Part shown: positions 15,932 through 18,235 of the stretch, piece by piece
How positions within the stretch are numbered: position 1 is the first letter of the stretch
How the letters are laid out: each line of letters begins with the position of its first letter
Origin: an uncultured Prevotellaceae bacterium
Lineage (GTDB): Bacteria > Bacteroidota > Bacteroidia > Bacteroidales > Bacteroidaceae
DNA: 18,235 nt
Assembly (NCBI GenBank): GCA_947306845.1
Contig: CAMZHP010000026.1
Coordinates: 1 to 18,235, forward strand
Reading direction: 5' to 3'
Notes under the pieces: model-generated
What the model was told of the DNA's origin: nothing
Databases searched by the model: none
The model's input: only the letters and a program-made list of their open reading frames with translations
Translations under genes and position numbers: made by a program

Positions 15932-18235
15932 CTATTTTATAACCACTTTGCGGTGATTGACGATATAGACACCCTGACCGGGTTGGCTGACACGGATGCC
16001 CTGCAAGTTGTATATGGCGTTGTCACCAGACACAGGAGCGTCAAGCGAATGGATGCCATCGCTCAGCGTGGCCTCGACAGCCTCGCCCAGACCGCCCATC
16101 TCATTGGCAGCACGTACGGCATATTGCGCACTAGCATCATCAACGGTATAGGAAGGTGTGGTGGTGAAGTCCACTATATGTCCATCCTTGACAATCGCCC
16201 AAAGCAAAGCATGGTTGCTGTTGTCCCAAGTCAGTGACGTACCTGTGAGCGTCACATGGGTAGGAACAGGAGCTTGCTCCGTAGCCAGTCGTGGATTCCA
16301 GTCACCATACATATTCTCCATGTTGGAAGCCTCGGCAGCCTCCTCTGCGGTAAGGCGCGGATTGTTGGGATGTCCGTCGCCAAACACAGTCTTGCGCTTG
16401 CTCAGGTCCACCGGTGTTCCGTTGGCGGTCATCGAGTTGTACTCGGCGAATCGCTTCGGCCATCCGTTGCTCATCTCATTCCATCCCACTGCCGAGGGAA
16501 TGATTTCCATCTTTGTGTCAATCCAAAGAGCGATGGGTGTGCCCTGCCCCCATGGACGCCCCAGCGTATAGTTACCGTTGAGGCGGCTGTTCTCGCCCTT
16601 GATGGTGCAGTCCTTGAACACATAACCGTATTTGATGCTCTTGGAGGGGACAGCGATGTAGCCGCCCGTGTTCATACACATCAGGATGTCCACCTGATTG
16701 AAATAGGCATCGCCCTTGCCACAGAGGAAGTCGGTGCGGCCTCGCACCAGGCCGTTCTCAAAATAATAGAGTCCTCGGTCGTTGTTGGATGTCCATGTGT
16801 CCTGATAGCCCCACAGGCAGGTGTTCTTATATACAGAGCGCGTACCCTTGTCCTGCACGGCAATGTTGCGCCCGCGTGCATCGGGCATGCCGCTTTTGAC
16901 GGTGAGGTCCTGGAAATAGGTGTTGCTGACGCTGCCCTGAATCTGCAACACATCGCTCTTGCTGATGCCGTCATACACACTGGTGGTGCCGTAGGTGCCC
17001 TCATAGGTGGCATCGGCTGGAATCGCGTTGGTGATGATTGTTCCCTTCATGCTCTCACCGATAAAGGAGATATTGGAAGCAGAGATGTTGGTGATGGGAC
17101 TGGCATAGCTATGGCCGTCATCGCTTTTGATAGTCGCCGTGGTGCTCAGTGGCAGGGTATAAGTGCCGTTTTTAACGAAGATGCGGTATCTGATAGTTTT
17201 GTTTGAGCGGGAATTAGCAGCTTTGATAGCGGCAGTGAGTTCTTCTGTGGTAGAAACCACCGCATCGTAGAGTTTCTTGTCAACGGCAGGACGAACTATG
17301 GTATTGAAATGGATGGTGATAGGGTCGGCGACAACATTGCCTGCAAGGTCGAGTATCGACCCGCCTGGAACCGTGAAGGTATAGGCGGTGGAATATTCCA
17401 GTCCCTTGTACTCATAGACAACAAACTTGCCCGACACGGCAGGGAGAAGGCTGACAACTCCCCCGCCATCGGCTCTCAGCTCACCTGCCGAAGTCTCATC
17501 CACACTGACTTTCTCATCAAAACTGAGAACAATCTTGCCGATGGCCGACACATTGTCGGCTCCATCCGCTGGTATGCTGCTGACGAGCACGGGAGCTGTT
17601 CCGTCATCAATGAGTTGGGGAGAACCGGTGAAGAAGACCATACCAATGGCATTGCCATCATTGGCCGACTTGGTACCGTCGATGGCTGATGTCTTGTCAG
17701 GAACCCAACGTACAGAGAGTTCCTTCTGGTTGTTGGCCTCAGCAGGCAGCGAACCGCTGAATGAGGCAACACTCTTGGCTCCATTCATGGTGATGCGGCC
17801 AAAGCCCTTCCAGTTGGTTCCGTCAAGCGAATACTCCACCAAATAGGCCGTATAGGCATTGTAATTGTACAGCATTTGGAACTGCAGTTGGATATCAGAA
17901 AAACCTTCTGTATTGATCTTGGTCTGCCAATAATAATGGCCAACATCCCCCTCAGCAGCACCCTCACGCCAGTTGACAGCTGCACCACGCATACCCTCAT
18001 AACCATTGGCTGCCTCTGTGCTCTTGTCGAGCCAGGAAGCACTTGAACCATCGGCCTCGCTCACCAGCGTGAATGCTGCTGCAGTGTTGCTCTCTGAACA
18101 AAAGTCTGCAGGACGTCCATTTGCCCCCCGGACATAGAAATCCCATCCGGCGATGATGTCCACCTGAGCAAAATGGGCGGTGATCCCGAGGACGCAGTAC
18201 AGGTTTACGCCGATAGCCATGGCGGTATGACCGAC
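15932..18235 (-). CDS. Secreted pectin methylesterase (CE8), 5' end probably beyond window
   Basis: This enzyme removes methyl esters from homogalacturonan. Counting from the ATG at 18220, 762 residues are visible. Residues 25-200 form a beta-rich N-terminal domain (AGWDFYVRG...). Residues 205-310 look like a bacterial Ig-like (Big_5) domain (APVLVSSIPADGADNV...IVLSFDEKV). The CE8 beta-helix covers about 315-645. Its catalytic residues are Asp474 in GYQDTW and Asp497 in GRTDFLCG, with Arg555 and Trp557 in LGRPWG. The tail IYNLQGIRVSQPGQGVYIVN ends the protein and matches the one on the CotH protein. The frame is open from 18220 to the window edge (18235). The visible N-terminus is hydrophobic but lacks basic residues, so the true start and the n-region of the signal peptide probably lie outside. 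No promoter can be seen. The TAG stop is at 15932-15934. Confidence 0.92.
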   Translation of the reverse strand, partial: VGHTAMAIGVNLYCVLGITAHFAQVDIIAGWDFYVRGANGRPADFCSESNTAAAFTLVSEADGSSASWLDKSTEAANGYEGMRGAAVNWREGAAEGDVGHYYWQTKINTEGFSDIQLQFQMLYNYNAYTAYLVEYSLDGTNWKGFGRITMNGAKSVASFSGSLPAEANNQKELSVRWVPDKTSAIDGTKSANDGNAIGMVFFTGSPQLIDDGTAPVLVSSIPADGADNVSAIGKIVLSFDEKVSVDETSAGELRADGGGVVSLLPAVSGKFVVYEYKGLEYSTAYTFTVPGGSILDLAGNVVADPITIHFNTIVRPAVDKKLYDAVVSTTEELTAAIKAANSRSNKTIRYRIFVKNGTYTLPLSTTATIKSDDGHSYASPITNISASNISFIGESMKGTIITNAIPADATYEGTYGTTSVYDGISKSDVLQIQGSVSNTYFQDLTVKSGMPDARGRNIAVQDKGTRSVYKNTCLWGYQDTWTSNNDRGLYYFENGLVRGRTDFLCGKGDAYFNQVDILMCMNTGGYIAVPSKSIKYGYVFKDCTIKGENSRLNGNYTLGRPWGQGTPIALWIDTKMEIIPSAVGWNEMSNGWPKRFAEYNSMTANGTPVDLSKRKTVFGDGHPNNPRLTAEEAAEASNMENMYGDWNPRLATEQAPVPTHVTLTGTSLTWDNSNHALLWAIVKDGHIVDFTTTPSYTVDDASAQYAVRAANEMGGLGEAVEATLSDGIHSLDAPVSGDNAIYNLQGIRVSQPGQGVYIVNHRKVVIK

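Noticed and set aside
16256..17206. Plus-strand frame of 316 codons inside the pectin esterase gene
   Set aside because: It is antisense to the conserved CE8 catalytic region and has no recognisable domain or start context.

Overview
The window looks like a chromosomal segment from a Bacteroidetes bacterium, most likely Prevotella or a close relative living on plant or host glycans. Four things support this. Promoters have the Bacteroidetes form TTTG-N19-21-TAnnTTTG. Starts are preceded by A-rich sequence with no Shine-Dalgarno. Two secreted proteins end in the short 'YNLQG...GVYIVN..KVVIK' tail common in Prevotella. A homoserine-kinase-like ApgM protein sits between thrA and thrC. No RNA gene, insertion sequence, phage gene or CRISPR array was seen.

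Layout. (1) 1-4275, minus strand: an L-fucose operon read as amidohydrolase, then fucI (L-fucose isomerase), then fucP (L-fucose/H+ symporter, 3' end cut by the window). Its promoter is near 4306-4337. (2) 4276-4560: divergent promoter region. (3) 4561-5121, plus: a small exported protein with a TonB C-terminal domain. (4) 5122-5423: two strongly structured elements, one terminator-like, then the thrA promoter. (5) 5424-10506, plus: the threonine operon, thrA (fused aspartokinase-homoserine dehydrogenase), an ApgM-family protein proposed to be the homoserine kinase, and thrC, ending in a good hairpin. Together these take aspartate to threonine except for aspartate-semialdehyde dehydrogenase, which is not in the window. 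(6) 10605-13136, plus: a secreted family 9 glycoside hydrolase, followed by a small GlsB/YeaQ-type membrane protein (13169-13429). (7) 13469-18235, minus, convergent: a secreted pectin methylesterase (CE8) and, 18 bases downstream, a secreted CotH-kinase-family protein with a discoidin-like domain.

Fucose uptake, the GH9 enzyme and the pectin esterase fit an organism feeding on host or plant glycans.

The most unusual signal is a set of intergenic short tandem arrays with exact periods of 7, 8 or 9 bases: 1294-1349, 1408-1439, 1469-1496, 9111-9182 and 10554-10581, plus a degenerate copy at 4399-4431. Every unit carries TAG or TGA on at least one strand. Two arrays begin exactly on the stop codon of the upstream gene (fucI, apgM). 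The two 8-base arrays between fucI and fucP are inverted copies of each other and could form a long hairpin.
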